Assembly (NCBI GenBank): GCA_938038385.1
Contig: CALHRD010000007.1
Location: 1-56,488, forward strand
Length of the DNA stretch: 56,488 nt
Source of the DNA: an uncultured Burkholderiales bacterium
Lineage (GTDB): Bacteria > Pseudomonadota > Gammaproteobacteria > Burkholderiales > Thiobacillaceae
Direction: 5' to 3'
A model generated the notes under the pieces. That model was not told the origin of the DNA, ran no database searches, and saw only the letters and a program-made list of their open reading frames with translations. The position numbers were made by a program, and so were the translations under genes. Each line of letters begins with the position of its first letter. Position 1 is the first letter of the stretch. Positions 18,201 through 27,686 of the stretch are shown here, one piece after another.

Positions 18201-18367
18201 CGCCGTGTCTGCATGAGGTCGTAGCCCACCGCCAGGGCGGTGAGGAGGCTGCCGGCCACGAGCGCCAGCAGCACGCTCAAGTGGCGTCGGAGGCCGAATC
18301 GGTTAGGGTCTGACACAGGGGCTGGGACATTGCGCAGGGGCGACAGGGTGTCATGGATTATCGGCAA
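15182..18367 (-). CDS. Membrane CHASE-PAS-PAS-GGDEF-EAL cyclic-di-GMP protein
   Basis: This 1061-residue signalling protein has a membrane helix at about 30-50, a periplasmic CHASE domain (about 80-310) and a second helix (341-360). Two PAS domains follow (about 395-500 and 512-625), then GGDEF (635-795) and EAL (810-1055). The active site GGDEF is intact at 716-720. The EAL motif (844-846), DDFGTGYSS (965-973) and EGVET (1022-1026) are also intact, so both cyclase and phosphodiesterase activities are possible. The start used is TTG 18367, which has GAGGG five bases upstream. A GTG 51 bp inside is an alternative without a ribosome site. It could feed the PilZ protein encoded at the right end of the window. 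Confidence 0.92.
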   Translation of the reverse strand: MPIIHDTLSPLRNVPAPVSDPNRFGLRRHLSVLLALVAGSLLTALAVGYDLMQTRREVDRQLAWRADNEAGRFQRSLDRGLEVVDALASFMTASHEVERDEFRRFVQNPLQAHPEFYALQWLPRVTQAERPAFEAVLGHQRPGATITERGVEGTLIAAGERPEYFPIHYVEPFNVNQAALGFDALSRASIRPSMEWSRDQGEMVVSEQISLVQSGGRVQAVVLYRPVYRRGAPTATIEQRRAAHLGFAVGILKVGDTLDAAVMGYRPTGLDALVVDYTEGHPQVLHVHASRMRSPDAPRPTLAEMLAGPHHVVRLQVPGRDWQMLFRPSPAFHAEFRHHRWAWILALGLLLTGVLTAHLWRRLQSTEAQTALNDELSRMNEDLARQSQHLNQAQRLANLGSWELDLATHRVVWSDQVYRCLAQAPGDAEVSIDSFMAAVHPDDRQRFRAALQAAIENAQPLDLIHRVTTADGNERLLHQRAEVIRDDSGRAVRLLGTQLDITDSVRQSERLRLAARVIESTHEAVLITDRDARILEVNPALSRITGYSADEVIGHTPKLWRSGLHAPDFYQALWQSVRTQGYWQGEIWNLRRDGELYPCWQTISAVRNDTGEITHYVSVFSDISDIVQSRTQLAHLAQHDPLTDLPNRLLLQDRLEHALERARREQRLLAVLFLDLDRFKHINDSLGHVTGDRLLVEVARRLRGAVRAEDTVARMGGDEFIILMEGLRHEEDAAHLAQKLLKTLDTPFHLDQRELFITGSIGISLYPRDGADAQTMVRNADAAMYRAKADGRNAYDFYTEALTHSAMERIRIETELRQALQRGELAVHYQPQVDLASGRLIGAEALLRWRHPELGQVSPERFIPIAEETGLIIEIGAWVLQHACRQACAWLAAGLPIGTVAVNVAGPQIQRSDFVATVKQALAETGLAPEHLELEVTEGFIMGQAEASIGVLEALSRLGVRLSIDDFGTGYSSLAYLKRLPIDKLKVDRSFVRDLPADEEAAAIAAAVIALGRSLGLTVIAEGVETAAQRDFLLRLRCDQAQGWYYGRPEPPERFSLALAA

Positions 18368-18424
18368 AGGGCCCTCGCGCCTTTACCCCGAATCACCCGC
18401 CGCGATGCGGGCGCTATGGCGGTT

Positions 18425-19885
18425 TCAGTCCGGTCGTCCCGTCACCAGGCGATATTCGTACAACCGGCATTCCAACGGCCCGTTGTAGAGCGGAATTCGC
18501 CGCGTCGCCTTGAGGCCGATGCGGCGTGGCAGTTCCGGATCGGCCGACAGCAGCCAGGCGCTCCAGCCGGCAAAACGCTGCTTCAGCGCATCGCCCAGGG
18601 CGCGGTAGAAGGCGGCCGGGTTGGCCTGTTGCAGGCGCACCCCGTAGGGCGGGTTGCTCACCAGGATGCCGGCTGCCGCCGGGGCCCCCACCGTCAGGGC
18701 ATCTGCCTGTTTCAGGCGCACGCAGTCGAGTACGCCGGCGGCGCGCAGGTTGGTCTCGGCAGCCCGCACCATGGCCGGATCGATGTCGCAGCCGTAGATC
18801 GGCAGTGCGCGCGGTGCCAGGGCCGCGGCCTGGGCATCCTTGCGCAGCCGGGCCCATTCCACCCGGTCGAAGCTGGTGAGGTGCTCGAAGGCGAAGTGGC
18901 GTTTGAGCCCCGGCGCGATGTTGAGCGCCTGCATGGCCGCCTCCAGCAAGAGGGTGCCGCCGCCCATCATCGGGTCGAGCAGGGGGATCCCGGCGTGCCA
19001 GCCGGCAAGCCGCAGGATGCCCGCGGCCAGGTTCTCGTTCAGGGGGGCCGCCGCAGCCTGGAGACGGAAGCCTCTGCGGTTGAGCGGCGCGCCGGTGAGG
19101 TCCAGATAGAGGGTGTAGGCGTCGCGCTCCAGATAGAGCAGCAGGGGGACGTCGGGCGCGCGGGGGTCGACGCTCGGTCGTTCGCCGCCGTCGGCGCGGA
19201 AGCGGTCGCACACGGCATCCTTGATCCTGAGCGAGGCGAAGTTGAGGCTCTTGAGCGGGCTTGCGTGTGCCACGGTGTGAACCGCCAGCGTGCGCTCCGG
19301 TCCGAACCAGGCGGACCAGGGCAGGTCGAGCGCGGCTTCGTAGAGGTCGTCCTCGCCGCGATAGCGCCCGTGGCCCACCTGTTGCAGCACGCGCACCGCC
19401 AGGCGCGACCAGAGGTTCACGCGCCAGGCGAGCCGCAGCTCGCCCGCGAAGGCGACGCCGCCCGAGGAGGGCACCGCGTCTGCGGCACCCAGTTCGGTGA
19501 GTTCCTTCGCCAGCTCGGTCTCCAGACCGCGCGGGCAGGGGGCGAAAAAGCGCTGCGACTGTCGGGCGACGCCGGCCGCCTTTCGGGTCGGCCGGGGTAT
19601 CCTGCCGCCGCCAGGTTCACCCGGTACTCCGCGCCTGAGCTCACGCCCCGCCGGTTTTTCGGCAGGACGCGGGCGGCGACGCGGTTCGGGTGCCGGTGGG
19701 GTCGGCGGTTGCGGGCCGGGTTCGGTATCGGCCTTGCGCAGGGCCTTTTGTGCGCGCAGGCTCAGGTGGCGGCCACGCACCGGCTGGCGTCGCCGTCCGG
19801 TCGCTTCGGGGGCTTGCGTTTCGGTCCCGACATCGCGTCTGATGCGAAGAATGGCGCGTTTCGGCTTGGCGGAAGATGAAGACAA
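18425..19885 (-). CDS. RlmL-type 23S rRNA guanine-N2-methyltransferase
   Basis: The core (about residues 110-486) has an RlmL-like N-terminal segment (FFAPCPRGLETELAKEL), a THUMP domain and a SAM-dependent methyltransferase domain with DPMMGGGTLLLEAA and the catalytic NPPYG. It corresponds to the RlmL half (m2G2445) of E. coli RlmKL, and the RlmK half is absent. A 105-residue basic, Arg/Pro-rich leader precedes it when translated from TTG 19885. That start overlaps the divergent TlpA-like gene by 10 bp, so a start further inside, such as GTG at 19780, may be real. Confidence 0.85.
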   Translation of the reverse strand: MSSSSAKPKRAILRIRRDVGTETQAPEATGRRRQPVRGRHLSLRAQKALRKADTEPGPQPPTPPAPEPRRRPRPAEKPAGRELRRGVPGEPGGGRIPRPTRKAAGVARQSQRFFAPCPRGLETELAKELTELGAADAVPSSGGVAFAGELRLAWRVNLWSRLAVRVLQQVGHGRYRGEDDLYEAALDLPWSAWFGPERTLAVHTVAHASPLKSLNFASLRIKDAVCDRFRADGGERPSVDPRAPDVPLLLYLERDAYTLYLDLTGAPLNRRGFRLQAAAAPLNENLAAGILRLAGWHAGIPLLDPMMGGGTLLLEAAMQALNIAPGLKRHFAFEHLTSFDRVEWARLRKDAQAAALAPRALPIYGCDIDPAMVRAAETNLRAAGVLDCVRLKQADALTVGAPAAAGILVSNPPYGVRLQQANPAAFYRALGDALKQRFAGWSAWLLSADPELPRRIGLKATRRIPLYNGPLECRLYEYRLVTGRPD

Positions 19886-20403
19886 GGGAAATCCTAAAGA
19901 AACTGCGACCCAGCCCGGTCACCCTGATCCTGCTGGGGCTGATCGTCTATCTGTGGTTCCGGCCGCCGGCCTGGGTCGACGACCTGAGTCGTGCGGCGCC
20001 GGATGTGCCGGTCATGGACGGACAGCGCCTCGCCGACCTGCGCGGGCAGGTGGTGCTGGTCAACTTCTGGGCCACCTGGTGTCCCTATTGCCGCCATGAG
20101 ATGCCCGCCATGCAGTCCTTCTATGACGACTACCGGCATTGCGGCTTCGAGATCGTCGCGTTCAGCGTGGACGAGGCGGCGGAGACGGTGACGCGCTTCA
20201 TGCGTGACAAGGGCTACGGCTTCCCGGCGCCGCTGGCGGCACCGGGTGTGACGGCTGCCTTCGGCGGGGTCGATCGCCTGCCCACCTCCTACGTCATCGA
20301 CCGGGAGGGCAGGATACGCCACAAGGTCAGCGGCCAGGTGCATTACGCCCGGCTGGAGAAACTGGTCACCCCGCTGCTGGGGGCCTGTTCCCCCCGTTCC
20401 TGA
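19876..20403 (+). CDS. Membrane-anchored TlpA-like thioredoxin
   Basis: The 175-residue protein has one N-terminal membrane helix (about 16-28) and a periplasmic thioredoxin-like domain. It has the active site WCPYC and the cis-Pro loop RLPTSYVID. It belongs to the TlpA/ResA/DsbE-like class that keeps periplasmic thiols reduced, for example in cytochrome c maturation or copper-site assembly. No cytochrome c maturation genes are adjacent. GGAAG abuts the ATG unusually closely. The start region overlaps the divergent methyltransferase leader, and the 3' end overlaps the DinB-family gene by 38 bp. Confidence 0.9.
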   Translation: MKTREILKKLRPSPVTLILLGLIVYLWFRPPAWVDDLSRAAPDVPVMDGQRLADLRGQVVLVNFWATWCPYCRHEMPAMQSFYDDYRHCGFEIVAFSVDEAAETVTRFMRDKGYGFPAPLAAPGVTAAFGGVDRLPTSYVIDREGRIRHKVSGQVHYARLEKLVTPLLGACSPRS

Positions 20404-20917
20404 CCTCGTCGAGCAGTCTCTCCATCTCGCGCCGGTAGTAGACGAAGTCCATCTCCGGACAAGGGGCGCCCAGACGGGTGGCGACCGCCGAGATCTGGCC
20501 GCGGTGGTGGACGTAGTGCGTGTACAGATGCGTCAGCGCGTCGCGCACCCACATACTGCGGGCACGGCCATCGCTGCCGGCGAATTCGATCGCGCGGTCA
20601 TAGAAGGCATCCGGTTGGGCCTCCAGCCAGGCCTGCAGCTTGCGCGTCTCGCGGCGCAGGGCGTTTTGCAGCCCGCGCCAGTCCGGGTGGTGGATCTCGC
20701 GGTAATTGACGCTCAGCGTCTCGCCCTGCAGCCGCGCCAGCCAGACCCGGCTGACCATCAGCATGTGGTCCACGGTGTGATGGATGCTGCGGAAGAACAG
20801 GCCCTGGTCGCTGGCCAGACTGTCCGCGGTGAGATGGTCCAGGGCGGTGAACATGACCTCGTTGGCCCAGTGCTGGTAATCCGCCTGGATGACGAAATGG
20901 CTTTTCCAGGTATACAT
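20366..20917 (-). CDS. DinB-family protein
   Basis: The 183-residue four-helix protein has the metal-site histidines of the DinB/YfiT group: one in IHHTVDHML (about residue 45-53) and the pair in THYVHHRGQISA (about 132-143). Such proteins are metal-dependent, and some act as thiol-dependent S-transferases using bacillithiol or mycothiol. The upstream genes on this strand make glutathione, so a glutathione-linked activity is a fair guess but not shown. Its last 38 bp overlap the end of the TlpA-like gene, tail to tail. Confidence 0.88.
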   Translation of the reverse strand: MYTWKSHFVIQADYQHWANEVMFTALDHLTADSLASDQGLFFRSIHHTVDHMLMVSRVWLARLQGETLSVNYREIHHPDWRGLQNALRRETRKLQAWLEAQPDAFYDRAIEFAGSDGRARSMWVRDALTHLYTHYVHHRGQISAVATRLGAPCPEMDFVYYRREMERLLDEVRNGGNRPPAAG

Positions 20918-20974
20918 CCGGCTGCCTCCGCAAGACGCGATAGATCGCTAGTTTGACGCAATCGCGCTCGCGGG

Positions 20975-22048
20975 TCACCCTTTGGGAGAGGATACCCCGG
21001 GTGGCGGCTCGCCTTCCCAGGTAAGCCGCGTCGCCATGGCCTCGGTGAGTGACACCCGGCCCTCGGCGTCGATCAGCAGCGCTTCGACGATGCCCAGCCG
21101 CCCGGCCATCGCCCGCCAGCCGTCCGGGCCGGCGATGAACAGGGGCTTGCTGGCCGCGTCGGAGGCCACACCGGCATGCGGCCCGCGGGCGATCACCGTC
21201 ACCGCCTGCACGCCCTGTACCGGGCGTCCGTTGCGGGGGTCGATGAGATGGCAATAACGCCGGCCTTCCAGCTCGAAGAAGCGCTGATAGTCGCCCGAAG
21301 TGCCGATCGCTTCGCCGTCGTGCAGGTCCAGGGTGGCGAGCGCGCCGCCGCGGCGCGGGTGCTGGATGCCCACGCGCCAGGGCCGGTCGCCCTTGCGGCC
21401 GAGGGCGATGATGTTGCCACCGATGTTGACCAGGGCGTTGCGCACGCCCGCCTGCCGCAGGATGGTCGCCGCCCGGTCCAGGGCATAACCCTTGGCATAG
21501 CCGCCCAGGTCCAGGCGTACGGCCGGGTTGCGGCTGGCCACCCTGCCTGGTGTCAGGATGAGATCGTCCATGCGGGGGGCGGCCTGCACCAGGCGGTGCA
21601 CCTCGGCCTCGTCGGGCAGGCGGGGCACGTACGCATCGGCATGGAAGCCCCACAGGCGCACCAGGTTGCCGATGGCCGGGTTGAACAGGCCGTCGGAACG
21701 ACGCCACCACGCGCTGGCATCGCGCAGCATGGCGGCGAGGTCGTCTGCCACCGGCACCGCCTCCGGGCCGCGCGCAAAGGCGGCATTGAGCGTCTCCAGC
21801 TCACCCGGCTGCCAGGCGTGCAAGCGCCGGTGCAGGCGGTCGAATTCACTGAGCACCTGCGCGGCCGCCTGCCGGGCCTTGGCCTCCGGCTCGCCCTGGA
21901 TGGCGATCTCCACCAGGGTGCCGAACACGTAGGCCTGCTCACGGTAGAGCGGGGCAGGGCCGCAGGCGGAGAGAAAAGGGACGAGGTAAAGGAGAAAAAC
22001 GAGATGCGCGGCCAGTCGATAGGGGTGGTATCCGGGCTTTGCTCTCAT
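20975..22048 (-). CDS. apbE: FAD:protein FMN transferase (ApbE), lipoprotein
   Basis: The 357-residue ApbE has a lipoprotein signal with lipobox LSAC (Cys at about 29). It contains the flavin-transfer motifs [23 protein letters not shown] and [10 protein letters not shown]. ApbE attaches FMN to Thr residues of periplasmic redox proteins such as NqrB, NqrC or RnfG, none of which lies in this window. Its ATG overlaps the gshB stop by 4 bp, so it is the third gene of gshA-gshB-apbE. Confidence 0.94.
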   Translation of the reverse strand: MRAKPGYHPYRLAAHLVFLLYLVPFLSACGPAPLYREQAYVFGTLVEIAIQGEPEAKARQAAAQVLSEFDRLHRRLHAWQPGELETLNAAFARGPEAVPVADDLAAMLRDASAWWRRSDGLFNPAIGNLVRLWGFHADAYVPRLPDEAEVHRLVQAAPRMDDLILTPGRVASRNPAVRLDLGGYAKGYALDRAATILRQAGVRNALVNIGGNIIALGRKGDRPWRVGIQHPRRGGALATLDLHDGEAIGTSGDYQRFFELEGRRYCHLIDPRNGRPVQGVQAVTVIARGPHAGVASDAASKPLFIAGPDGWRAMAGRLGIVEALLIDAEGRVSLTEAMATRLTWEGEPPPGVSSPKG

Positions 22049-23016
22049 TCCTCGCGCACTTTTCTCTCCAGCGCATCCATGAACGTCGCCGCCACGTCGA
22101 AGCCGGTCTGGTCCATGATCTCGCGGAAGCAGGTCGGGCTGGTGACATTGACCTCGGTGAGCCAGTCGCCGATCACGTCCAGTCCAGCCAGCAGGATGCC
22201 CGCGGCCTTGAGCGCAGGGCCCAGGGTGCGGGCGATCTCGCGGTCGCGCGCGGTCAGCGGCCGGGCCTCGCCGCGGCCGCCGGCGGCCAGGTTGCCGCGC
22301 GTCTCGCCCGGGGCTGGGATGCGCGCCAGGGCGTAAGGGACAGGCTCGCCGTCGATGACCAGGATGCGCTTGTCGCCGTCGCGGATCTCCGGGATGTAGC
22401 GCTGCGCCATCACGGTGGTGGCCCCATGCCGGGTCAGGACCTCGAGGGTGACGCCGAGGTTGGCATCATTCGGCCGCAGGCGAAACACCGAGGCGCCGCC
22501 CATGGCGTTGAGCGGCTTGACCACGATGTCGCCTTGCGCGGCGAGGAAGGCGCGGATGTCGGCCTCCCGGCTGGTGACCAGGGTGGGGACGGTGAACTGC
22601 GGGAAGCGGGCGATGGCCAGTTTTTCGTTGAAGTCGCGCAGCGCCCGCGGCCGGTTGAAGACGCGGGCGCCCTCGGCTTCGGCCAGTTCGAGCAGATAGG
22701 TGGCGTAGAGGTATTCCTGGTCGAAGGGCGGGTCCTTGCGCATGAGCACGGCCCCGAATTCGACCAGGGGACGCACGGCCTCTTCCGCCAGACGGAACCA
22801 GTCGGCACCCGAGCGGTGCTCGGCCTCGGGGTCCAGGAACAGCAGCGTCACGGGGCGGGTGTTGGCCCAGACCCGCCCGCCCGCCCACGTGAGGTCCGCC
22901 GGCGTGCAGGCCCAGAGTCGATGCCCGCGCCGGTCGGCCTCCCGCATCATGGCGTAGGTCGAGTCCTTGTGGAGCTTGAAGCTCGCCAGGGGGTCGGCGA
23001 CGAAGAGCAGGTTCAT
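22045..23016 (-). CDS. gshB: Glutathione synthetase
   Basis: The 323-residue ATP-grasp enzyme joins gamma-glutamylcysteine and glycine. Characteristic stretches are [20 protein letters not shown] at the N-terminus, [18 protein letters not shown] in the nucleotide-binding part and [20 protein letters not shown] near the end. The ATG overlaps the gshA stop by 4 bp, and the stop overlaps the apbE start by 4 bp. Confidence 0.96.
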   Translation of the reverse strand: MNLLFVADPLASFKLHKDSTYAMMREADRRGHRLWACTPADLTWAGGRVWANTRPVTLLFLDPEAEHRSGADWFRLAEEAVRPLVEFGAVLMRKDPPFDQEYLYATYLLELAEAEGARVFNRPRALRDFNEKLAIARFPQFTVPTLVTSREADIRAFLAAQGDIVVKPLNAMGGASVFRLRPNDANLGVTLEVLTRHGATTVMAQRYIPEIRDGDKRILVIDGEPVPYALARIPAPGETRGNLAAGGRGEARPLTARDREIARTLGPALKAAGILLAGLDVIGDWLTEVNVTSPTCFREIMDQTGFDVAATFMDALERKVREE

Positions 23017-24332
23017 GCGGTGGCCTCATGGAACTCGGGGTCGGTGTCCTCCAGCTCGATGGCCGCCGCCAGTGCTGCCAGCCGGGCCAGCACGCCGTAG
23101 GTGTAGAAGCGGTTCACCGGCGCGTCGGGCCGGGCTCTGGCGTCGGCGTAGCTGCCCACCTCCTCGAAGGCCAGGGGCACGAAGTGCATGCCCGGGGCGT
23201 TCAGGTTCTCGTCAGCGCCGCGGCCGGTGTGCACCCGGTAGAAGCCGCCGATGACATGGTGATCGATCATGTACACCACCGGTTCGGCCACCGCCTCGTT
23301 GATCGACTCGAAGGTATACACCCCCTCCTGGATCAGCACCTGGGTGACCGCCAGGCCCTCCTTCACCACCGCCATCTTGTTGCGTGCCTTGCGATTGAGG
23401 TCGCGCACGTCCTCGGCGCTTTTCACGGTCATGATGCCCATGCCGTAGGTGCCGGCATCGGCCTTGACGATGACGAAGGGCTCCCGGTCGATGCCGTAAT
23501 CGGCGTACTTCGCGCGGATCCGTCGCAGAAGTTCGTCGACATGCACGGCCAGACAGTCCTCGCCCTGGCGGGTCATGAAGTCGACCCCGCTGCAGTGGCT
23601 GAAATAGGGGTTGATCAGCCAGGGGTCGATGCCGATCAGCCGGCCGAAGGCCTGGGCGAGCTCCTCGTAGGCGCGGAAGTGGTTGGATTTGCGCCGGGTG
23701 GCCCAGCCGGCGTGCAGGGGCGGCATCAGGGTCTGGGTCGGATCGAGGCCCCGGAGCAGATCGGGCACGCCGGCGGAGAGGTCATTGTTGAGCAGCACGG
23801 CGCAGGGGTCGAAGCGGCCGGCCCCCGCCCCGGGCTCGCGCAGCTTCAGGCGATCCCCCTCGCGCAGGATCGGCTCCAGCTTGAGCACCTGACCGTCGGG
23901 CAGATCCAGCAGCAGGGGCTCGACCAGGTCCGGGATCAGGCTGCCGATGCGCACCTGCAGCCCGGTCTTGCGCAGGATTTCGGCCAGGGCGGCCACGTTC
24001 TGCAGATAGTAGAGGTTGCGCGTGTGGCTTTCCGGGATGAGCAGCAGGCGCTGCGCCGTGGTGCACATCTTCTCCACCGCCACCTGGGCCGCCTGCACCG
24101 CCAGGGGGAGGAAGGCGGGATTGAGGTTGTTGAAACCGCCGGGAAACAGGTTGGTGTCCACCGGCGCCAGCTTGTAGCCGGCATTGCGCAGGTCCACCGA
24201 CGAGTAGAATGGCGCGGCATGCTCGTGCCACTGCACCCGGAACCAGTGTTCGATGGTGGCCTGGGCGGCGATGACGTGTTTCTCCAGGTCCAGCAGGGGA
24301 CCGGTGAGGGCGGTGGTGAGGTGGGGGACCAT
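23013..24332 (-). CDS. gshA: Glutamate-cysteine ligase, T. ferrooxidans type
   Basis: The 439-residue protein from ATG 24332 ([19 protein letters not shown]) belongs to the separate gshA family first defined in Acidithiobacillus and related proteobacteria, not to the E. coli GshA fold class. Recognisable segments are [39 protein letters not shown] and [13 protein letters not shown]. The frame is open 103 codons further upstream, but that part lacks similarity. There is no clear ribosome site. The divergent hydrogenase operon starts 188 bp away. Confidence 0.93.
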   Translation of the reverse strand: MVPHLTTALTGPLLDLEKHVIAAQATIEHWFRVQWHEHAAPFYSSVDLRNAGYKLAPVDTNLFPGGFNNLNPAFLPLAVQAAQVAVEKMCTTAQRLLLIPESHTRNLYYLQNVAALAEILRKTGLQVRIGSLIPDLVEPLLLDLPDGQVLKLEPILREGDRLKLREPGAGAGRFDPCAVLLNNDLSAGVPDLLRGLDPTQTLMPPLHAGWATRRKSNHFRAYEELAQAFGRLIGIDPWLINPYFSHCSGVDFMTRQGEDCLAVHVDELLRRIRAKYADYGIDREPFVIVKADAGTYGMGIMTVKSAEDVRDLNRKARNKMAVVKEGLAVTQVLIQEGVYTFESINEAVAEPVVYMIDHHVIGGFYRVHTGRGADENLNAPGMHFVPLAFEEVGSYADARARPDAPVNRFYTYGVLARLAALAAAIELEDTDPEFHEATA

Positions 24333-24438
24333 GCGGCAGGGTAAGTGGTCAGTGGCGGCTGGGAAGTGTAGCAGGGTGTCGGCCTGGCCATGGCAGGCCC
24401 TCATCGTCAGCCCTGCTTGCGCCATGGGTATTTTCCCC

Positions 24439-24466
24439 TTGGCATTTCGACCTCTGCCGCTAGACT
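24439..24466 (+). promoter_or_regulatory. Sigma-70-like promoter for the hox operon
   Basis: TTGGCA at 24439-24444 and TAGACT at 24461-24466 are 16 bp apart, and hoxF starts 54 bp downstream. The -24/-12 spacing needed for sigma-54, which drives hox genes in Cupriavidus, does not fit this site. The intergenic region also contains TTCACAAAAGAGGTG just before hoxF, with no clear palindrome. Confidence 0.45.
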
Positions 24467-24520
24467 CAAAAGGCGGCTGCATCCTCATGGCCTTCACAAA
24501 AGAGGTGTAGTCTGCAAGGC

Positions 24521-26389
24521 ATGATGCGCCATCAAGACCTACACCCCAGCGTCGATGAAGTGGTGGCCCTGCACGGGGGGGACGCGACCCGTCTGGTGCA
24601 GATCCTGCGTGATCTCCAGGAAGGCCAAGGCTGGCTCGCACCGCCCGTGGTGACGGAGCTGGCGCGCAAATTGGGGTTGTCCCGCGCCCGTGTGGAAGGG
24701 GTGGCGGCCTTTTACAGCTTCCTGCACCTGGAACCGGTGGGACAGTACCGGGTGCTGTTCTCCGACAACATCACCGACCGCATGCAGGGCAGCGAGGCCC
24801 TGCTCGCCTACCTGAGCGAGAAGCTCTGGGTGGAGAAGGGCAAGGTGTCGGAGGACGGCCTGCTGTCCATAGACACCACCTCCTGTACCGGCCTGTGCGA
24901 CCAGGGTCCCGGACTGCTCGTCAACGGCTGGGCCATCCCGCGCATCGACCAGGAACGCCTGGACCAGATCGCCCAGCTGATCCTGGCGCGGCAACCCATC
25001 GCCCAGTGGCCCGACGAACTCTTCCGCATCGAGGACAACATCCGCCGCCAGGACACCCTCCTGGGCCACGGCCTGCAACCCGGCGAGGCGATCCGCGCGG
25101 CCATCGCCCGAGCCGAGTCGAACCAGGGGGATCGACCGGTGAGCGAGCGCTCCTGGCGCGAGGGCATTCCGGCGGCTACTCCCGGACCGGCGGCGACCCT
25201 GGAAGAGATCAAGCGCTCCAACCTGCGCGGACGCGGCGGCGCGGGCTTCGGCACCGGCCTGAAGTGGGAGGCCTGTCGCAATGCCCCGGGCGAGACCCAT
25301 TACGTCGTCTGCAACGCCGACGAGGGTGAGCCCGGCACCTTCAAGGACCGCGTCCTGCTCACCCGCCATGCCGATCTGGTGTTCGAGGGCATGACGGTCT
25401 GCGCCTACATCCTCGGCGGCGGCAGGACGACGACGCACGGCTTTCTCTACCTGCGCGGCGAATACCGCTATCTGCTCGAACCGCTCAACGAGTGCCTGGC
25501 CCGCCGCCGGCGGGACGGTCTGTTGGGGGCCGACATCTGCGGCCGGACCGGCTTCGACTTCGACATCGAGATCCACGTCGGTGCCGGGGCCTATGTCTGC
25601 GGCGAGGAATCCGCCCTGATCGAGTCGCTGGAGGGCAAGCGCGGCATCCCGCGCAACCGGCCGCCTTATCCGGTCACGCATGGCTATCTGGGCCAGCCCA
25701 CGGTGGTGAACAACGTCGAGACCTTTTGCGCCGCCGCCCTGGTGGCCAAGGAGGGCGGCGACTGGTACCGGGCACAGGGTACGGCCAAGTCGGCCGGCAC
25801 CAAGCTGCTGTCGGTGTCGGGTGACTGCGAGCGGCCGGGCATCTATGAATACCCGTTCGGCGTGACGGTGCGCCAGGTACTGGAGGATTGCGGCGCCCGG
25901 CATACCCAGGCGGTGCAGGTGAGCGGGCCCTCCGGCACCCTCATCGACGCCTCCGAGTTCGATCGTCGCATCGCCTTCGAGGACCTGCCCACGGCCGGGG
26001 CTTTCATGGTCTTCGACGAGACGCGCGACATGTTCGACGTGGTGCGCAACTTCGTGCACTTCTTTGCCCACGAGAGCTGCGGTTTTTGCACCCCCTGCCG
26101 GGTCGGCACGGCCATGATGCGCAACGTGGTGGACAAGATCCACGCCGGTCGCGGTGCCCAGCACGACGTCGAAGAGATCTGCCGGCTGCAGAAGGTCATG
26201 CACCTGGCCGCCCACTGCGGACTGGGACATACCGCCTGCAACCCCATGCGCGACGTCATGCAGCGCTTCCGCCCCGCCATCCAGCGGCGGCTGAAATCCC
26301 TCGACTTCGAACCGGCCTTCGACCTCGACGGGGCGCTCGCCGTGGCCCGGCAGATGACCGGCCGCGACGACGCGAAGGCGCATCTCTAG
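24521..26389 (+). CDS. hoxF: NAD-reducing hydrogenase diaphorase subunit HoxF
   Basis: The 622-residue subunit fuses a NuoE-like domain (about 8-150) to a NuoF-like domain (about 200-600). NADH and FMN bind around RGRGGAGFGTGLKW, CNADEGEPGTFKDR and GAGAYVCGEESALIESLEG. The 4Fe-4S cluster ligands are Cys520, 523 and 526 (ESCGFCTPC) and Cys566. In the NuoE-like part only one Cys pair remains, Cys122 and Cys126 (CTGLC). The first pair is replaced by LFSDNITDRM, so the N1a-type cluster is probably absent, as I recall also for the Cupriavidus enzyme. HoxF with HoxU forms the module that reduces NAD+ with electrons from HoxYH. Two in-frame ATGs start the gene and AAGG precedes them. Confidence 0.96.
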   Translation: MMRHQDLHPSVDEVVALHGGDATRLVQILRDLQEGQGWLAPPVVTELARKLGLSRARVEGVAAFYSFLHLEPVGQYRVLFSDNITDRMQGSEALLAYLSEKLWVEKGKVSEDGLLSIDTTSCTGLCDQGPGLLVNGWAIPRIDQERLDQIAQLILARQPIAQWPDELFRIEDNIRRQDTLLGHGLQPGEAIRAAIARAESNQGDRPVSERSWREGIPAATPGPAATLEEIKRSNLRGRGGAGFGTGLKWEACRNAPGETHYVVCNADEGEPGTFKDRVLLTRHADLVFEGMTVCAYILGGGRTTTHGFLYLRGEYRYLLEPLNECLARRRRDGLLGADICGRTGFDFDIEIHVGAGAYVCGEESALIESLEGKRGIPRNRPPYPVTHGYLGQPTVVNNVETFCAAALVAKEGGDWYRAQGTAKSAGTKLLSVSGDCERPGIYEYPFGVTVRQVLEDCGARHTQAVQVSGPSGTLIDASEFDRRIAFEDLPTAGAFMVFDETRDMFDVVRNFVHFFAHESCGFCTPCRVGTAMMRNVVDKIHAGRGAQHDVEEICRLQKVMHLAAHCGLGHTACNPMRDVMQRFRPAIQRRLKSLDFEPAFDLDGALAVARQMTGRDDAKAHL

Positions 26390-26402
26390 GCGGTGTCGGG
26401 AC

Positions 26403-27143
26403 ATGAACATGGACGTGCGACCCAGCTTCCTCCTCGACGGCGAGGAGATCCCCTTCGAACCCGGCCAGACCGTGATCCAGGCCGCGCTCACGGCGGGGCA
26501 TTACATCCCCCACCTCTGCTACCACCCCGAGTTCGTACCGCACGGCAGTTGCAAGCTCTGCACGGTGAAGGCCAACGGCCGCCCCGCCGCCGCCTGCACC
26601 CTGCCGGCCCAGGCTGGCCTGGAGGTGGAGAGCGAGACCGAGGAGCTCAACGACCTGCGCCGCACCCTGGTGCAGATGCTGTTCGCCGAGGGCAACCACT
26701 TCTGCCCCGCCTGCGAGAAGAGCGGCAACTGCGTGCTGCAGGCCCTGGGCTACGACCTGGGCGTGATGACCGCCGGCTTCCGCCATTTCTTCCTCGACCG
26801 GCCGGTGGACGCCTCGCATCCCGACATCCTGCTCGACTTCAACCGCTGCGTGCTGTGCAAGCTGTGTGTGCGTGCCTCCGAGGAGGTGGACGGCAAGGGG
26901 GTGTTCTCGCTCGCCGGTCGCGGCATCAGCCGCCGCCTCATCGTCAGCGCCGAGTCCGGCCGGCTCGCCGACACCGATATCGCCGTCACCGACAAGGCCG
27001 TGGAGGTCTGCCCCGTGGGGGTGATCATCAGGAAGCACATCGGCTTCCAGACCCCCATCGGGCGGCGCCGCTACGATGTCCGCCCGATCAGCGCCCAGGC
27101 CCTGGAGGATGCGCCGCGCAAGCCGGAGGCCAGACATGGCTGA
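26403..27143 (+). CDS. hoxU: NAD-reducing hydrogenase diaphorase subunit HoxU
   Basis: The 246-residue NuoG-like iron-sulfur protein carries the electron wire between HoxF and HoxY. Visible sites are a 2Fe-2S set (CYHPEFVPHGSCKLC plus the Cys of AAACTLP) and the His-ligated cluster (NHFCPACEKSGNC). A ferredoxin-like 4Fe-4S motif follows (CVLCKLCVR with the Cys of EVCPVGV). The gene starts 13 bp after hoxF and overlaps hoxY by 8 bp. Confidence 0.95.
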   Translation: MNMDVRPSFLLDGEEIPFEPGQTVIQAALTAGHYIPHLCYHPEFVPHGSCKLCTVKANGRPAAACTLPAQAGLEVESETEELNDLRRTLVQMLFAEGNHFCPACEKSGNCVLQALGYDLGVMTAGFRHFFLDRPVDASHPDILLDFNRCVLCKLCVRASEEVDGKGVFSLAGRGISRRLIVSAESGRLADTDIAVTDKAVEVCPVGVIIRKHIGFQTPIGRRRYDVRPISAQALEDAPRKPEARHG

Positions 27144-27681
27144 GGCTGGAAAACTCCGCGTGGCCACCACCTCGCTGGCCGGCTGTTTTGGCTGCCACAT
27201 GTCGCTGCTGGACATCGACGAGCGCCTGTTCGCCCTGCTGGAAAAGGTCGAGTTCGACCGCACGCCGCTGACCGACATCAAGCACTGCGGCCCCTGCGAC
27301 ATCGGCATCATCGAAGGCGGCGTGTGCAACGCGGAGAACGTCGAGGTGCTGCGGGAGTTTCGCAAGAACTGCAAGATCCTCATCGCCATGGGTGCCTGCG
27401 CCGTCACCGGCGGCCTGCCCGCCCAGCGCAACCACCTCGACCTCGGGGCCTGTCTGCAGGAGGTCTATCTGACCGAGCCCGGCCTGGTCAACGGCCAGAT
27501 CCCCAACGACCCGGAATTGCCCCTGCCGCTCGACCAGGTGCATCCCCTGCACGAGGTGGTGAAGGTGGACTACTTCATCCCCGGCTGCCCCCCCTCGGCC
27601 GACGCCATCTGGAAGTTCCTCACCGATCTCATCGCCGGCCGCACCCCCAGGCTGGGCCACGGCCTCATCGAGTACGATTGA
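27136..27681 (+). CDS. hoxY: NAD-reducing hydrogenase small subunit HoxY
   Basis: The 181-residue small subunit from ATG 27136, inside the end of hoxU, is of the short kind typical of cytoplasmic group 3d hydrogenases. It has no Tat signal. It carries one proximal 4Fe-4S cluster, with ligand motifs GCFGCHMS, the Cys of GACAVTGG and PGCPPS. It pairs with HoxH, encoded 5 bp downstream. Confidence 0.94.
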   Translation: MAEAGKLRVATTSLAGCFGCHMSLLDIDERLFALLEKVEFDRTPLTDIKHCGPCDIGIIEGGVCNAENVEVLREFRKNCKILIAMGACAVTGGLPAQRNHLDLGACLQEVYLTEPGLVNGQIPNDPELPLPLDQVHPLHEVVKVDYFIPGCPPSADAIWKFLTDLIAGRTPRLGHGLIEYD

Positions 27682-27686
27682 CGCAG

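Noticed and set aside
24439-24466. Sigma-54 promoter for hox
   Set aside because: TTGGCA is present, but the base pair 10 bp after GG is TC rather than GC, so the -12 element fails.
24539-26491. 650-codon open frame on the minus strand
   Set aside because: Antisense to hoxF, whose motifs are unambiguous. The antisense product shows no recognisable fold.
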